64,000 bases of DNA from Virgisporangium ochraceum (GCF_016863655.1 NZ_BOPH01000024.1:62001-126000); one strand, 5' to 3'. Counted from the first letter of the stretch, positions 48,768 through 57,439 are shown. Notes: generated by a model from the sequence alone, not told the origin. Numbers and translations are program-made.

Positions 48768-50105
48768 ATGACCAGCCAGGCGTTCCAGGACGATCGCGCG
48801 CACGTCTTCCACTCGTGGTCGGCCCAGCGCGCCCTCGCGCCCGCCGTCGTCGCGGGTGGTGAGGGCGCCTGGTTCTGGACCGAGGACGGCACCCGCTACC
48901 TGGACTTCTCCTCGCAGCTGGTGAATCTGAACCTGGGCCACCAGCACCCCCGGGTGGTGGCGGCGATCCAGGAGCAGGCGGCCTCGTTGTGCACCATCGC
49001 TCCGTCCTTCGGGAACGCGGCCCGCGGGGAGGCGGCCCGGCTGATCGCCGAGGTCGCGCCGGGCGACCTGAACCACGTCTTCTTCACCAACGGCGGCACC
49101 GAGGCCAACGAGCACGCCGTCCGCATGGCGCGGTTGGCCACCGGTCGGCACAAGGTCCTCGCGACCTACCGCTCGTACCACGGCGCCACCACCGGGTCGA
49201 TCACGCTCACCGGTGACCCCCGGCGATGGCCGAACGAGCCGGCGATGCCGGGTGTGGTGCGGTTCTTCGGCCCCTACCCGTACCGGTCGGCGTTCTACGC
49301 CGAGACCGACGCGCAGGAGGGAGAGCGGGCGCTCGCGCACCTCGAGGAGGTGTTCACGCTCGAGGGCCCCCAGACGATCGCGGCGGTCGTGCTGGAGACC
49401 GTCGTCGGGACCAACGGCATCCTCGTGCCCCCGGACGGGTACCTGGCCGGCGTCCGCGAGCTGTGCGACCGGCACGGCGTCATGCTGATCTGCGACGAGG
49501 TCATGAGCGGGTTCGGCCGGTGCGGCGAATGGTTCGCCGTCGACCGGTGGAACGTGCGGCCCGACCTCGTGACGTTCGCGAAGGGCGTGAACTCGGGATA
49601 CGTGCCGCTGGGTGGCGTCGTGCTCGGGCCGCGCGTCTACGAGGCGTTCGCGGAAAGGGCTTACCCCGGGGGTTTGACGTACTCGGGGCACCCGCTCGCG
49701 TGCGCCGCGGCGGTCGCCACGATCGAGGCCATGCGCGAGGAGGGCATCAACGAGCGGGTGCGCCGCCTCGGCGAGGAGGTCGTGCGGCCGCGGCTGGCGA
49801 AGCTGCAGGAGCGTCACCCGTCCGTGGGTGAGGTCCGCGGTCTCGGCCTGTTCTGGGCGATCGAGCTCGTGCGCGACCGCGCGACGCGGGAGATGCTGGT
49901 GCCCTACAACGCCGCCGGCGAGGCCGCGAAGCCGATGCTCGAGGTGGCCGCCGCCTGCAAGGCGCAGGGCGTGTGGCCATTCACGCACTTCAACCGCCTG
50001 CACGTGGTCCCGCCGTGCGTCACGTCAGAGAAGGACCTGATCAACGGCCTCGACGTGATAGACGACGCCCTCGACGTGGCCGACCGCTACTACACCGGCG
50101 CGTGA
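48768..50105 (+). CDS. Class III PLP-dependent aminotransferase
   Basis: A 445-residue omega-aminotransferase-type enzyme. FTNGGTEANEHAVRMARLATGRHKVL is the cofactor phosphate region and LICDEVMSGFGRCGEWFAVD carries the ring-binding Asp. TFAKGVNSGYVPLGGVVLG has the Schiff-base Lys. The form resembles beta-alanine or taurine:pyruvate aminotransferases. GGGAGG precedes the ATG. The next gene overlaps the stop, so the two act together. A near copy of the palindrome (about 49650-49667) codes ERAYPG. Confidence 0.92.
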   Translation: MTSQAFQDDRAHVFHSWSAQRALAPAVVAGGEGAWFWTEDGTRYLDFSSQLVNLNLGHQHPRVVAAIQEQAASLCTIAPSFGNAARGEAARLIAEVAPGDLNHVFFTNGGTEANEHAVRMARLATGRHKVLATYRSYHGATTGSITLTGDPRRWPNEPAMPGVVRFFGPYPYRSAFYAETDAQEGERALAHLEEVFTLEGPQTIAAVVLETVVGTNGILVPPDGYLAGVRELCDRHGVMLICDEVMSGFGRCGEWFAVDRWNVRPDLVTFAKGVNSGYVPLGGVVLGPRVYEAFAERAYPGGLTYSGHPLACAAAVATIEAMREEGINERVRRLGEEVVRPRLAKLQERHPSVGEVRGLGLFWAIELVRDRATREMLVPYNAAGEAAKPMLEVAAACKAQGVWPFTHFNRLHVVPPCVTSEKDLINGLDVIDDALDVADRYYTGA

Positions 50106-50902
50106 TGGCGTTCTCCGACGCGCCGATCTGTCGTACGTGCGGCGTTCAACAGGACCGCGAGTCCGAGGTCTGCCCGGTCTGCGCCGACGACCGGCAGTAC
50201 GTCGGCTGGAAGGGCCAGCGGTGGACCACCGTCGCCGAACTGGCGTCGAGGGGCCATCGGGGCGTCGTCCGCGAAGAGGTGCCCGGCCTGTACGGGGTCG
50301 GCACCGAACCGCAGACCGCCATCGGACAGCGCGCGCTCCTCGTACCCGGTGAGGGCGGAAACGTCATGTGGGACTGCGTCTCCCACATCGACGACGCGAC
50401 CGTCGACGCGGTGCGCGCACAGGGCGGCATCTCCGCGATCGCCATCTCGCACCCGCACTTCTTCGGCTCGATGGTCGAGTGGAGCGAGGCGTTCGGCGGG
50501 GTACCCATCTACGTGCACGAGGCCGACCGTGAATGGGTCCGCCGCTCGGGGAACGTCGAGTTCTGGACCGGTGACACGCGTGAGATCCTGCCCGGTCGCA
50601 CGCTCGTCAACTGCGGTGTGCACTTCCCCGGCGGAGCCGTCCTGCACTGGGCCGGCGGACGGGCGCTGTGCACCGGCGACATCGTGATGGTCGTGATGGA
50701 CCGGCGCTGGGTCAGCTTCATGTACAGCTACCCGAACCTGATCCCGGAGCATCCCGAGACCATCGCGCGGGCCCTGCGACTGGTGGAGCCGTTCGACTTC
50801 GACACCATCTACGGCGGCTGGTGGGGCCGCGTGCTCACGGGCGACGCGAAGGCACGGCTCCTGGCGTCGGCGGCGCGGTACAACGAGCACATCGGCCACT
50901 AG
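50105..50902 (+). CDS. Zinc-ribbon plus metallo-beta-lactamase-fold protein
   Basis: A 265-residue protein. An N-terminal zinc ribbon (CRTC and CPVC) precedes a domain with ISHPHFFGSMVEW, VNCGVHFPGGAVLHW, ALCTGDIVMVV and YGGWWGR, the order of metal ligands in MBL hydrolases. The first motif is S-H-P-H-F-F-G instead of T-H-x-H-x-D-H, so the second metal site is altered. Its ATG overlaps the aminotransferase stop (TGATG). The pairing suggests hydrolysis or oxidation of a product of the aminotransferase, but the reaction is not known. Confidence 0.82.
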   Translation: MAFSDAPICRTCGVQQDRESEVCPVCADDRQYVGWKGQRWTTVAELASRGHRGVVREEVPGLYGVGTEPQTAIGQRALLVPGEGGNVMWDCVSHIDDATVDAVRAQGGISAIAISHPHFFGSMVEWSEAFGGVPIYVHEADREWVRRSGNVEFWTGDTREILPGRTLVNCGVHFPGGAVLHWAGGRALCTGDIVMVVMDRRWVSFMYSYPNLIPEHPETIARALRLVEPFDFDTIYGGWWGRVLTGDAKARLLASAARYNEHIGH

Positions 50903-50983
50903 GCCGCCGTTCTCACCGGCCGCAGGCCGCTGGACCGCCGTGCCCACCGGCCGCACGCAGCGGTATGAACCATTCGCACGCCG

Positions 50984-52573
50984 TCAGGCCGCCGTGCTGA
51001 CCAGCCGCACGCCCGGAATCCCCGCCAGCACCTCGAACCGGGCCGCCGTCAGCACGTTCGCGGCCGGGGTCCCGACCGTGTCGACGGTGCGCAGGGCCGC
51101 CTGCAGGCTGTCGGCGGTCAGCTCGCAGATGAAGTAGCCGCGCCGGTTGTCGATGAACTTCCAATGTGGACTCTCGGCCATGATGGGGTCGAACATCTTG
51201 TGGAACGCGACGCGGCTGTAGTCGCCGCCCGAGGTGATCGACGTGCCGGTCAGCTCGGCACCGACGACCGGTGACGCGGGGTCGTCGAAGTCCGGCTTGA
51301 GGTCGCAGACCCAGGTGGCGTGGCGGTCACCGGTCAGCACCACGGGATTGGAGGTCCGGCCGGACCCGAAGAACTCCAGCAACCGTCGCCGCTGCACCCG
51401 GTAGCCGTCCCAGGCGTCCATCTCGAACGCCTGCCGCGGGCCGGCGGCCCGGTCGTTCTGCGCCCACATCACCTGGTTCGCCAACAGGTTCCACCGCGCG
51501 CCACCGCCCATGCCGCGCACCAGCCACTCCTCCTGCCGCGCGCCGGTCATCGTCATCGTGGGATCGTTGGCCCTGGCCAGGTTCCAGGGTTGGGTGCTGC
51601 GGTACTGCCGGGTGTCGAGCACGTGCAGGCTCGCGAGCGGACCGAAGTCGAGCCGCCGGTAGATCTGCGACTCCAGGCCGTGCGGCAGCGACTCCCGACG
51701 TAGCGGCATGTGCTCGTAGTACGCCTGCAGGGCGGCGACCCGGCGCGCCCGGAACGCCTCGGGGGTCTGCCGGTTCGGGTCCTGTGGACTCTCGTCGGCC
51801 CAGTTGTTGTCGATCTCGTGGTCGTCCAGCGTGACGATCCACGGCACCGAGGCATGCGCTTTCCTGAGGTCCGGATCGGTGCGGTACTGCGCGTGCCGGT
51901 TGCGGTAGTCGGCCAACGTGTACGGCTCGTCGATGCCCTCGTGCAGCCGCGTCGCGTCCTTGTTGGGCCCGTTCTCGTAGATGTAGTCGCCGAGGAACAC
52001 CACGAACGACGGGTCCTCGGCGAGCAGGTGCGGATACGGGGTGAAGTACCCGGCCTGCCAGTCCTGGCAGCTCGCGAACGCGAAGCGCAGTCGGCGCGGA
52101 GTCTCGTCGGCGGCGGGCGCGGTGATCGTCCGGCCGATGGGTGACGCCTCTCCGCCCACCCGGAACCGGTACCAGTACTCGCGCCCGGGCCGCAGACCGA
52201 CCAGTTCGACGTGCACCGAGTGCCCGAGCCGCGGCTCGGCCACCACGACCCCACGCTGCCGGACGCGGCTGAACCGCTCGTCCTCGGCGACCTCCCAGTC
52301 GACAAGCACGTTCTCGTCGGGCATGCCGCCACCCGCGAGCGGGTCGGGCGCGAGACGGGTCCAGAGCACCGCGCCGTCCGGGGTCGGGTCGCCGGAAGCG
52401 ACGCCGAGCGTGAACAGGCCCGGCGGCAGCTTCGGCACCGGACGCGGTATCGGCACGGCGCGCGGGTTCTGCCCCTCCGGTCCGACCAGAGCGGGACCGA
52501 CGACCAGCCCCGCCACCGCGCCGGCGGCCCGGGCCACGAACCGGCGCCGGCTCAACGGATAGGACAACGGCAT
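50984..52573 (-). CDS. phoD: PhoD-type alkaline phosphatase/phosphodiesterase (Tat-exported), copy 1
   Basis: A secreted phosphatase of 529 residues. The Tat signal is LSRRRFVARAAGAVAGLVVG. An N-terminal Fn3-like domain precedes the catalytic part. Metal ligands are seen in FASCQDWQAGYFTPYPHL, FLGDYIYEN, VTLDDHEIDNNW, WNLLANQVMWAQND and VVLTGDRHATWVCDL. About two thirds of positions match the neighbouring copy, so the two arose by tandem duplication. It carries a GCATGCGCTTTCC site near 51850 shared with its paralog. Confidence 0.92.
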   Translation of the reverse strand: MPLSYPLSRRRFVARAAGAVAGLVVGPALVGPEGQNPRAVPIPRPVPKLPPGLFTLGVASGDPTPDGAVLWTRLAPDPLAGGGMPDENVLVDWEVAEDERFSRVRQRGVVVAEPRLGHSVHVELVGLRPGREYWYRFRVGGEASPIGRTITAPAADETPRRLRFAFASCQDWQAGYFTPYPHLLAEDPSFVVFLGDYIYENGPNKDATRLHEGIDEPYTLADYRNRHAQYRTDPDLRKAHASVPWIVTLDDHEIDNNWADESPQDPNRQTPEAFRARRVAALQAYYEHMPLRRESLPHGLESQIYRRLDFGPLASLHVLDTRQYRSTQPWNLARANDPTMTMTGARQEEWLVRGMGGGARWNLLANQVMWAQNDRAAGPRQAFEMDAWDGYRVQRRRLLEFFGSGRTSNPVVLTGDRHATWVCDLKPDFDDPASPVVGAELTGTSITSGGDYSRVAFHKMFDPIMAESPHWKFIDNRRGYFICELTADSLQAALRTVDTVGTPAANVLTAARFEVLAGIPGVRLVSTAA

Positions 52574-52712
52574 ATGCCGATGTTATTGATCCCAGGCCCG
52601 TCGATCTTGGATTTGGTGGTCGGGCCGGGGTGTCACCGTTCGTGACGGTCGGGGTGTCACCGCCGGAGCAGGCCGGAGTGGCCTGATCGTGACGGTCGCC
52701 GGGAAAGCGCTT
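52574..52712. other. Gap between tandem phoD genes with direct repeats and a palindrome
   Basis: Contains two copies of CGGGGTGTCACCG about 23 bp apart and two of GTGACGGTCG, then the exact palindrome GGGAAAGCGCTTTCA (core 52705-52712), which touches the stop codon of the downstream copy. It is the second of only two intergenic exact cores in the window. Confidence 0.6.
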
Positions 52713-54305
52713 TCACGCCGGCGTGTCCTCGGACAGGACGCGCACACCGGGTACCCCCGCGACGACCTCGAACCTGGCGGCCGTCGCCACCCGGGCCTCC
52801 GGCGCCAGCACGGTGTCGACGACCCGGAGGCGGGCGTGCAGCGCCTCCTCGGTCACGTCGCAGACGACGTACCCGCGCCGGTTGTCGATGTACTTCCAGT
52901 GCGGGCTCTCGGCCATGATCGGGTCGTAGGTGGCATGGAAGCTCGCCGTGTTCGCGTCGCCACCGGTCGAGATCGACGTGCCGGTCAACTCGGCGCCGAC
53001 GACGGGTGACGCGGGGTCGTCGAAGTCCGGCTTGAGGTCGCAGACCCAGGTGGCGTGCCGGTCACCGGTCAGCACCACGGGGTTGGTGGTGCGGCCGGAC
53101 CCGAAGAACTCCAGCAGCCGGCGACGCTGGGCGCGGTAGCCGTCCCAGTTGTCGAGGTCGAAGGTCTGCGCCGGGCCGGCCGTGCGGTCGTTCTGCGCCC
53201 ACATCACCTGGTTCGCGAGCAGGTTCCAGCGGACGTGCCGGTCGCTCATCCCGCGGACCAGCCAGTGCTCCTGCTCCTCGCCGGTCATCGACCGGGTCGG
53301 GTCGTAGGCCTGCTCCAGGGTGGCCGGCTGGTCGCTGCGGTACTGCCGGGTGTCGAGGACGTGCAGGCTGGCCAGCCGCCCGAACGACAGCCGCCGGTAC
53401 AGGCGCATGTCGAGCCCGTTCGGCATCGACGACCGGCGCAGCGGCATGTGCTCGTAGTACGCCTGGAACGCCGCGACCCGGCGGGCCCGGAAGGCCTCCG
53501 GCGTCTGCAGGGCCGGGTCCTGCGGGATCTCGTCGGCCCAGTTGTTGTCGACCTCGTGGTCGTCGAGCGTGACGATCCACGGCACCGAGGCATGCGCTTT
53601 CCTGAGGTCCGGATCGGTGCGGTACTGCGCGTGCCGGTTGCGGTAGTCGGTCAGGGTCAGCGGCTCGCCGGTCCCCTCGTGCAGGCGGGGAGCGTTGGGG
53701 TTGGGCGTGTTCTCGTAGATGTAGTCGCCGAGGAAGGCGACGAACGCCACGTCCTCGGCCACCAGGTGCGGGTAGGCGGTGTACCGACCGGCCTGGAAGT
53801 CCTGACAGCTGGCGAACGCGAACCGCAGGTTGCGCACCCGCTCGCCGGGCGCCGGCGCGGTGCGGGTCCGGCCGGTCTCCGACACCTGCCCGCCGACGCG
53901 GAAGCGGTACCAGTACTCCCGGTTCGGCCCCAGCCCGCGCAGCTCGACGTGCACCGAGTGGCCCAGCGCCGGCCGGGCAAGCGCTTTCCTGCGCCACCGG
54001 ACTCGGCGGAAACCCTCGTCGTCGGCGACCTCCCAGAGCACCGGCACGTCGACGTCGGGCATCCCGACGCCGTACACCGGGTCGGGTGCGAGTCGCGTCC
54101 ACAGCACCACCCCGTCGGGTGCCGGGTCGCCGGAGGCGACGCCGAGCGCGAAGAGTCCGTCCGGCAGGGCCGGCATGGCACCGGGCCGCGGGACGGCACG
54201 GGCACCGTCGGGGCCCACGAGCGCGGGACCGGCGACGAGACCGGCCACCGCCCCGGCGGCACTGGCGACGAACCGGCGACGGCTGAGCGGGTACGGCAAC
54301 GACAT
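52713..54305 (-). CDS. phoD: PhoD-type alkaline phosphatase/phosphodiesterase (Tat-exported), copy 2
   Basis: Tandem paralog of 530 residues with Tat signal LSRRRFVASAAGAVAGLVAG and the same catalytic motifs (FASCQDFQAGRYTAYPHL, FLGDYIYEN, VTLDDHEVDNNW, LTGDRHATWVCDL). It differs from copy 1 at the segment RRKALARPALGHS, where copy 1 has RGVVVAEPRLGHS. The KAL codons here form an exact palindrome core at 53979-53986. Phosphodiester substrates such as teichoic acid or lipid phosphates are usual for the family. Confidence 0.92.
   Translation of the reverse strand: MSLPYPLSRRRFVASAAGAVAGLVAGPALVGPDGARAVPRPGAMPALPDGLFALGVASGDPAPDGVVLWTRLAPDPVYGVGMPDVDVPVLWEVADDEGFRRVRWRRKALARPALGHSVHVELRGLGPNREYWYRFRVGGQVSETGRTRTAPAPGERVRNLRFAFASCQDFQAGRYTAYPHLVAEDVAFVAFLGDYIYENTPNPNAPRLHEGTGEPLTLTDYRNRHAQYRTDPDLRKAHASVPWIVTLDDHEVDNNWADEIPQDPALQTPEAFRARRVAAFQAYYEHMPLRRSSMPNGLDMRLYRRLSFGRLASLHVLDTRQYRSDQPATLEQAYDPTRSMTGEEQEHWLVRGMSDRHVRWNLLANQVMWAQNDRTAGPAQTFDLDNWDGYRAQRRRLLEFFGSGRTTNPVVLTGDRHATWVCDLKPDFDDPASPVVGAELTGTSISTGGDANTASFHATYDPIMAESPHWKYIDNRRGYVVCDVTEEALHARLRVVDTVLAPEARVATAARFEVVAGVPGVRVLSEDTPA
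53975..53991. repeat. Dispersed palindrome in phoD copy 2 only
   Basis: GGGCAAGCGCTTTCCTG, core 53979-53986, minus-strand codons AAA GCG CTT GCC (KALA). The tandem paralog has GTC GTG GTG GCC at the aligned place with no gap. Confidence 0.85.
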
Positions 54306-54334
54306 ACGTCGATGCTATGGCGGCCGGAACGACC

Positions 54335-54380
54335 AGACGACCCCCGCACCGGTGAACAGACGACCCCCGGGCCGGCGAAC
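54335..54380 (+). repeat. Two tandem 23-bp repeats
   Basis: AGACGACCCCCGCACCGGTGA-like units at 54335-54357 and 54358-54380 differ at three positions. They lie between the divergent phoD copy 2 and the CD225-like gene, close to the phoD start, so they could affect either promoter. Confidence 0.7.
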
Positions 54381-54505
54381 GGATCGTGAACCGACGACGG
54401 CGACCCCCACCGCGGACAACGGCACACACCACGGCGGACAACGGGTACATCGTGCGGCACGGCGCGCCCCTATGCTCGGCACCCATCGACAAGCATGGAG
54501 GTGCG

Positions 54506-54781
54506 ATGACCTACGTGGACCGGCCTGACGCGAAGACCCGGCTCTGGCTCGGCCTGGCGGCCGCCGCGATGCTGCTGTGCCAGCCGGCCGGCATCGTTGC
54601 CGTGATCTTCGTCGCGCTGGCCATGAGGGCCGAGAAGCAGGACGACCACGCCGACACCGTGGCGAAGCTGAGGACGGCGAAGACCTGGACCATCGTGGGC
54701 TTCGCGCTCGGCATCCCGGCCACCGCCCTTTACATCGCCTATGTGGTGTTCGTGTTCTCCCAGGCGACCAGCTCCGGGTAA
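54506..54781 (+). CDS. Small CD225/dispanin-like membrane protein
   Basis: A 91-residue protein with two membrane helices: LWLGLAAAAMLLCQPAGIVAVIFVALAM and TWTIVGFALGIPATALYIAYVVF. They are separated by an acidic-basic loop (RAEKQDDHADTVAKLRTAK). This matches bacterial dispanin-like proteins (CD225 fold: hydrophobic re-entrant segment, A-K-x-W-x-I/A second helix). GGAGGTG precedes the ATG. Its last 43 bp overlap the convergent FAD oxidoreductase gene. Role unknown. Confidence 0.78.
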   Translation: MTYVDRPDAKTRLWLGLAAAAMLLCQPAGIVAVIFVALAMRAEKQDDHADTVAKLRTAKTWTIVGFALGIPATALYIAYVVFVFSQATSSG

Positions 54782-56016
54782 CGCGGACGCAGGTCCGCCA
54801 GTACCGCGTGCGCCGCGCGGCGGCCGGAGGCCAGCGCGCCCTGGATCGAGCTCGTGTCGCGGTGGTCACCGCACACGTACAGCCCACGGTCGAGCCGGAC
54901 CCGGCCGCGCAGCGGGTGGGGCGCCGGCATCGCGGGGAGCGCGTGCGGCACGGGGAAAGCGCTTACCAGAGTCCATTCGTCCGCGCCCAGCCCGTACAGG
55001 CGGGGCAGCCGGTCCCGGATGCGGCGCTCCGTCTCGTCGACGGAGGAGGGAACCCCGAGCACGGACGTCGCCACGAGGCTCGTACCCGGCGGCGCGTAGG
55101 CCGGCGCCACCGCGCTGATCACCACGCTGTTCACCATGAGCCCGTCGGTCGGGTCGACGCGCAGGACGGGCTCTGCGTCCAGCGTGGCGGACGTGGCGTG
55201 GTAGTAGGTGGTCACCGATTTCCAGCCGGGCACGCGGATTCCCGGAACCAGCCTCCCGGCGGCATCGGCATCGGTGGCGACCACCACCGCGCGGGCCGAC
55301 CAGCGCGCGCCATCGGCCGTGCGCACCTCGCCGGGCGCCACGGAGGTCACAGCCGTGTTCAGCCGCACGGTGTCGACGGGCAGCCGGGCGGCGAGCTGCG
55401 CGGGCAGCTGGCCCATCCCCGCCGCGGGTAGGGCGGCGCCGCCGCGCAGGAAGGACCTCCACACCAGGTGGAAGAAGCGGCTGGACGTGCTGAGCTCGCC
55501 CTCCAGGAACACGCCCGACAGGAACGGGGCGAGCACCGTGTTGATCAACCGGTTGGAACAGCCCAACCGGCGCAGCTCCCGGTAGGTGGACCGGTCGGCG
55601 CGCACCTTCGCACGGGTGCCGACCAGGTCGCGTCCGCTGAGGGCCGCCAGCGCCAGCAGGTCGCTCGGACCGAACAGGCCGTGGGCAAGCGCTTTCCACC
55701 CGTCGCGGAACGCGGCCGGCGCCAGGGCCAGGAGGTGGCTGCCGTCGTCGGTGTGCACCCGCACCCCGGGCAGGAACGGGCGCAGGTCGAGGGCTGCCAG
55801 GTCGAACTCGCGGGCGGCGGCGGGGTAGGCCGGGCACAGCACCTGGAACCCCACGTCGAGCCGGAAGCCGTCGACCAGCTCGGTGCGCACCCGCCCGCCC
55901 ACCTGCCCGGCCGACTCCAGCACCCGGACGTCGACCCCGGCGTCACGCAGACGGCGTGCGGCGACGAGTCCGGCCAGCCCGGCCCCGATCACCACCACCT
56001 CGGCGTTCTCCACCAT
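54739..56016 (-). CDS. FAD-dependent amine oxidase-type oxidoreductase
   Basis: A 425-residue flavoprotein. The FAD motif is VVVIGAGLAGLVAARRLRDAG, followed by VLESAGQVGGRVRTE, the second conserved region of amine oxidases and phytoene-desaturase-like enzymes. The C-terminus has LYVCGDHRDTSSIQGALASGRRAA. The ATG at 56016 is favoured because TAGGGT lies seven bases before it (leaderless pattern). Two exact palindrome cores lie inside: 54957-54964 (VSAFP) and 55687-55694 (WKALA). Substrate unknown. Confidence 0.88.
   Translation of the reverse strand: MVENAEVVVIGAGLAGLVAARRLRDAGVDVRVLESAGQVGGRVRTELVDGFRLDVGFQVLCPAYPAAAREFDLAALDLRPFLPGVRVHTDDGSHLLALAPAAFRDGWKALAHGLFGPSDLLALAALSGRDLVGTRAKVRADRSTYRELRRLGCSNRLINTVLAPFLSGVFLEGELSTSSRFFHLVWRSFLRGGAALPAAGMGQLPAQLAARLPVDTVRLNTAVTSVAPGEVRTADGARWSARAVVVATDADAAGRLVPGIRVPGWKSVTTYYHATSATLDAEPVLRVDPTDGLMVNSVVISAVAPAYAPPGTSLVATSVLGVPSSVDETERRIRDRLPRLYGLGADEWTLVSAFPVPHALPAMPAPHPLRGRVRLDRGLYVCGDHRDTSSIQGALASGRRAAHAVLADLRPRYPELVAWENTNTT
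54952..54969. repeat. Dispersed palindromes in the FAD oxidoreductase gene
   Basis: GGGGAAAGCGCTTACCA, core 54957-54964, minus-strand codons GTA AGC GCT TTC (VSAF). A second copy in the same gene, core 55687-55694, reads AAA GCG CTT GCC (KALA), so one gene carries two codon phases. Confidence 0.85.
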
Positions 56017-56023
56017 CCGCACC

Positions 56024-56029
56024 ACCCTA
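56024..56029 (-). promoter_or_regulatory. -10 box TAGGGT, leaderless oxidoreductase gene
   Basis: Minus-strand TAGGGT is seven bases before the ATG at 56016. No ribosome site is present. Confidence 0.5.
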
Positions 56030-56140
56030 GGCCGATGGCGCCGGAGTGTCCGCCGAAGCGACGCAAGCGGCGGACCGCACAGAGAGCGGCGCCCGCGAGA
56101 GGAGAGCGGCGTCCCCGGAAGAGACCGGAAGAGAGCGGCC

Positions 56141-57439
56141 TCAGTCCAGGTCGAGATCGGAGTCCAGCTCCGCCAGGACCCCCGGCGTCAACGCGCGGAT
56201 CTGACCCGTCGACGCCTCCGCCACGAACATCTTCGCCGCCGAGTCAGGGGGGACCGAGCTCTTCGACAGCGCGTCCAGCGCCACCGGGTCACCCACGTCC
56301 TCGCCCGCACGTTCGCTCAGCAGCCAGCGGACCTCCAGCAGGTCGCAGTATGCCTGGATCGGGTCCCCCACCCCGCCGACCGCCTTGTGGGCGCGCTCCA
56401 TCCCCGGGGTGAACACCTCGTCCATCCAGCGGCGGGCCGCTATCTGCTCGGAGATGAACGCGTTCGTCTCGTGTTGCAGTTTGCCCTGGTAGGCACGCAG
56501 GTCGGCGAGCAGGATCCTGGCCTGGCCCTCCCCTACGTCGAGGCCGGTGATGTTCTGCAGCTGGGTGGCGTGGAAGCGGCGCGCCGCGACCACGAGCTTG
56601 AGCTGCAGGGCCTGGGTGCCGTCGCCGGTGAACTGGAGGTTGACCTCGTCGACGGCGAAGCCCAGTTCGTGGATCTTGCGGATCTGGCCCTCGATCTGGA
56701 ACCGCTCGTCGTAGGAGATGACCGGCTCGGCGTGCAGCACGTCCCACAGCGCCTCGTAGCGGGTCGCCACGCTCGCGGCCTCGTCGACCAGCGAGTCGAA
56801 CGTCTCCTCGGACTGGTCGAGACGGAGCGCCAGGTCGTACAGGCCGGCGGCGACGTTCTCCACCAGGATGTCCACATCGTGCTGGCGTTGGCCCCGGCTC
56901 AGCTGTGGATGGATCTCGCTGGTCTCGGCGTCGACCAGCCAGGCCTGGAGCACCTGCCCGTCGCGGGAGAACAGTGTGTTCGCGAGAGAGCAGTCGCCCC
57001 AGAAGACGCCGTTGCGGTGCAGGTCCACCAGAAGGCTCGCCATCGCGTCGAGCAGGCGGTCGCGGTGGGCGCGCTGCTCCGGCGGGATCCGCATGAGCAG
57101 CCGCCGGTACTGCCAGGAGCGTTCGAGATACCGGGTGACCAGGATCGCGTTGCCCTCGTCGGGCTGCACCACCAGCCCCGCCGGCCGCACGGCCGGCAAC
57201 GACCGGGCCTCCAGGTCACGCAGGACCGCGTACTCCTTCTCGGCGATGCGCTGCGGCAGCTCCTTGAGCGCCCACAGCGCCCCGTCGGTCTCCACGAAGC
57301 GGACCAGGTGACGGCTGGGACCGACCGGGATGTCGCGGAACGGCACCTCGGTGGCGTCCCAGTCACGCAGCGGCTCCAGCCACGGAAGCGCGAGTAGCCC
57401 GGGTGACGGCACCCGCAGCCGAAGGGCAGGCGCTGGCAC
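56141..57439 (-). CDS. DUF4032 protein with kinase-like fold
   Basis: A 432-residue protein. The N-terminal half resembles lipopolysaccharide-kinase-type folds: WALKELPQRIAEKEYAVLRDL (Lys and Glu of the nucleotide site), LVDLHRNGVFWGDCSLANTLFSRDG (catalytic loop W-G-D-x-S-x-x-N) and AWLVDAETSEI (D-A-E in place of DFG). The C-terminal half is the DUF4032 region, with VNLQFTGDGTQALQLKLVVAARRFHATQL. GTG at 57439 has GGAGG upstream. Substrate unknown. Confidence 0.87.
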   Translation of the reverse strand: MPAPALRLRVPSPGLLALPWLEPLRDWDATEVPFRDIPVGPSRHLVRFVETDGALWALKELPQRIAEKEYAVLRDLEARSLPAVRPAGLVVQPDEGNAILVTRYLERSWQYRRLLMRIPPEQRAHRDRLLDAMASLLVDLHRNGVFWGDCSLANTLFSRDGQVLQAWLVDAETSEIHPQLSRGQRQHDVDILVENVAAGLYDLALRLDQSEETFDSLVDEAASVATRYEALWDVLHAEPVISYDERFQIEGQIRKIHELGFAVDEVNLQFTGDGTQALQLKLVVAARRFHATQLQNITGLDVGEGQARILLADLRAYQGKLQHETNAFISEQIAARRWMDEVFTPGMERAHKAVGGVGDPIQAYCDLLEVRWLLSERAGEDVGDPVALDALSKSSVPPDSAAKMFVAEASTGQIRALTPGVLAELDSDLDLD

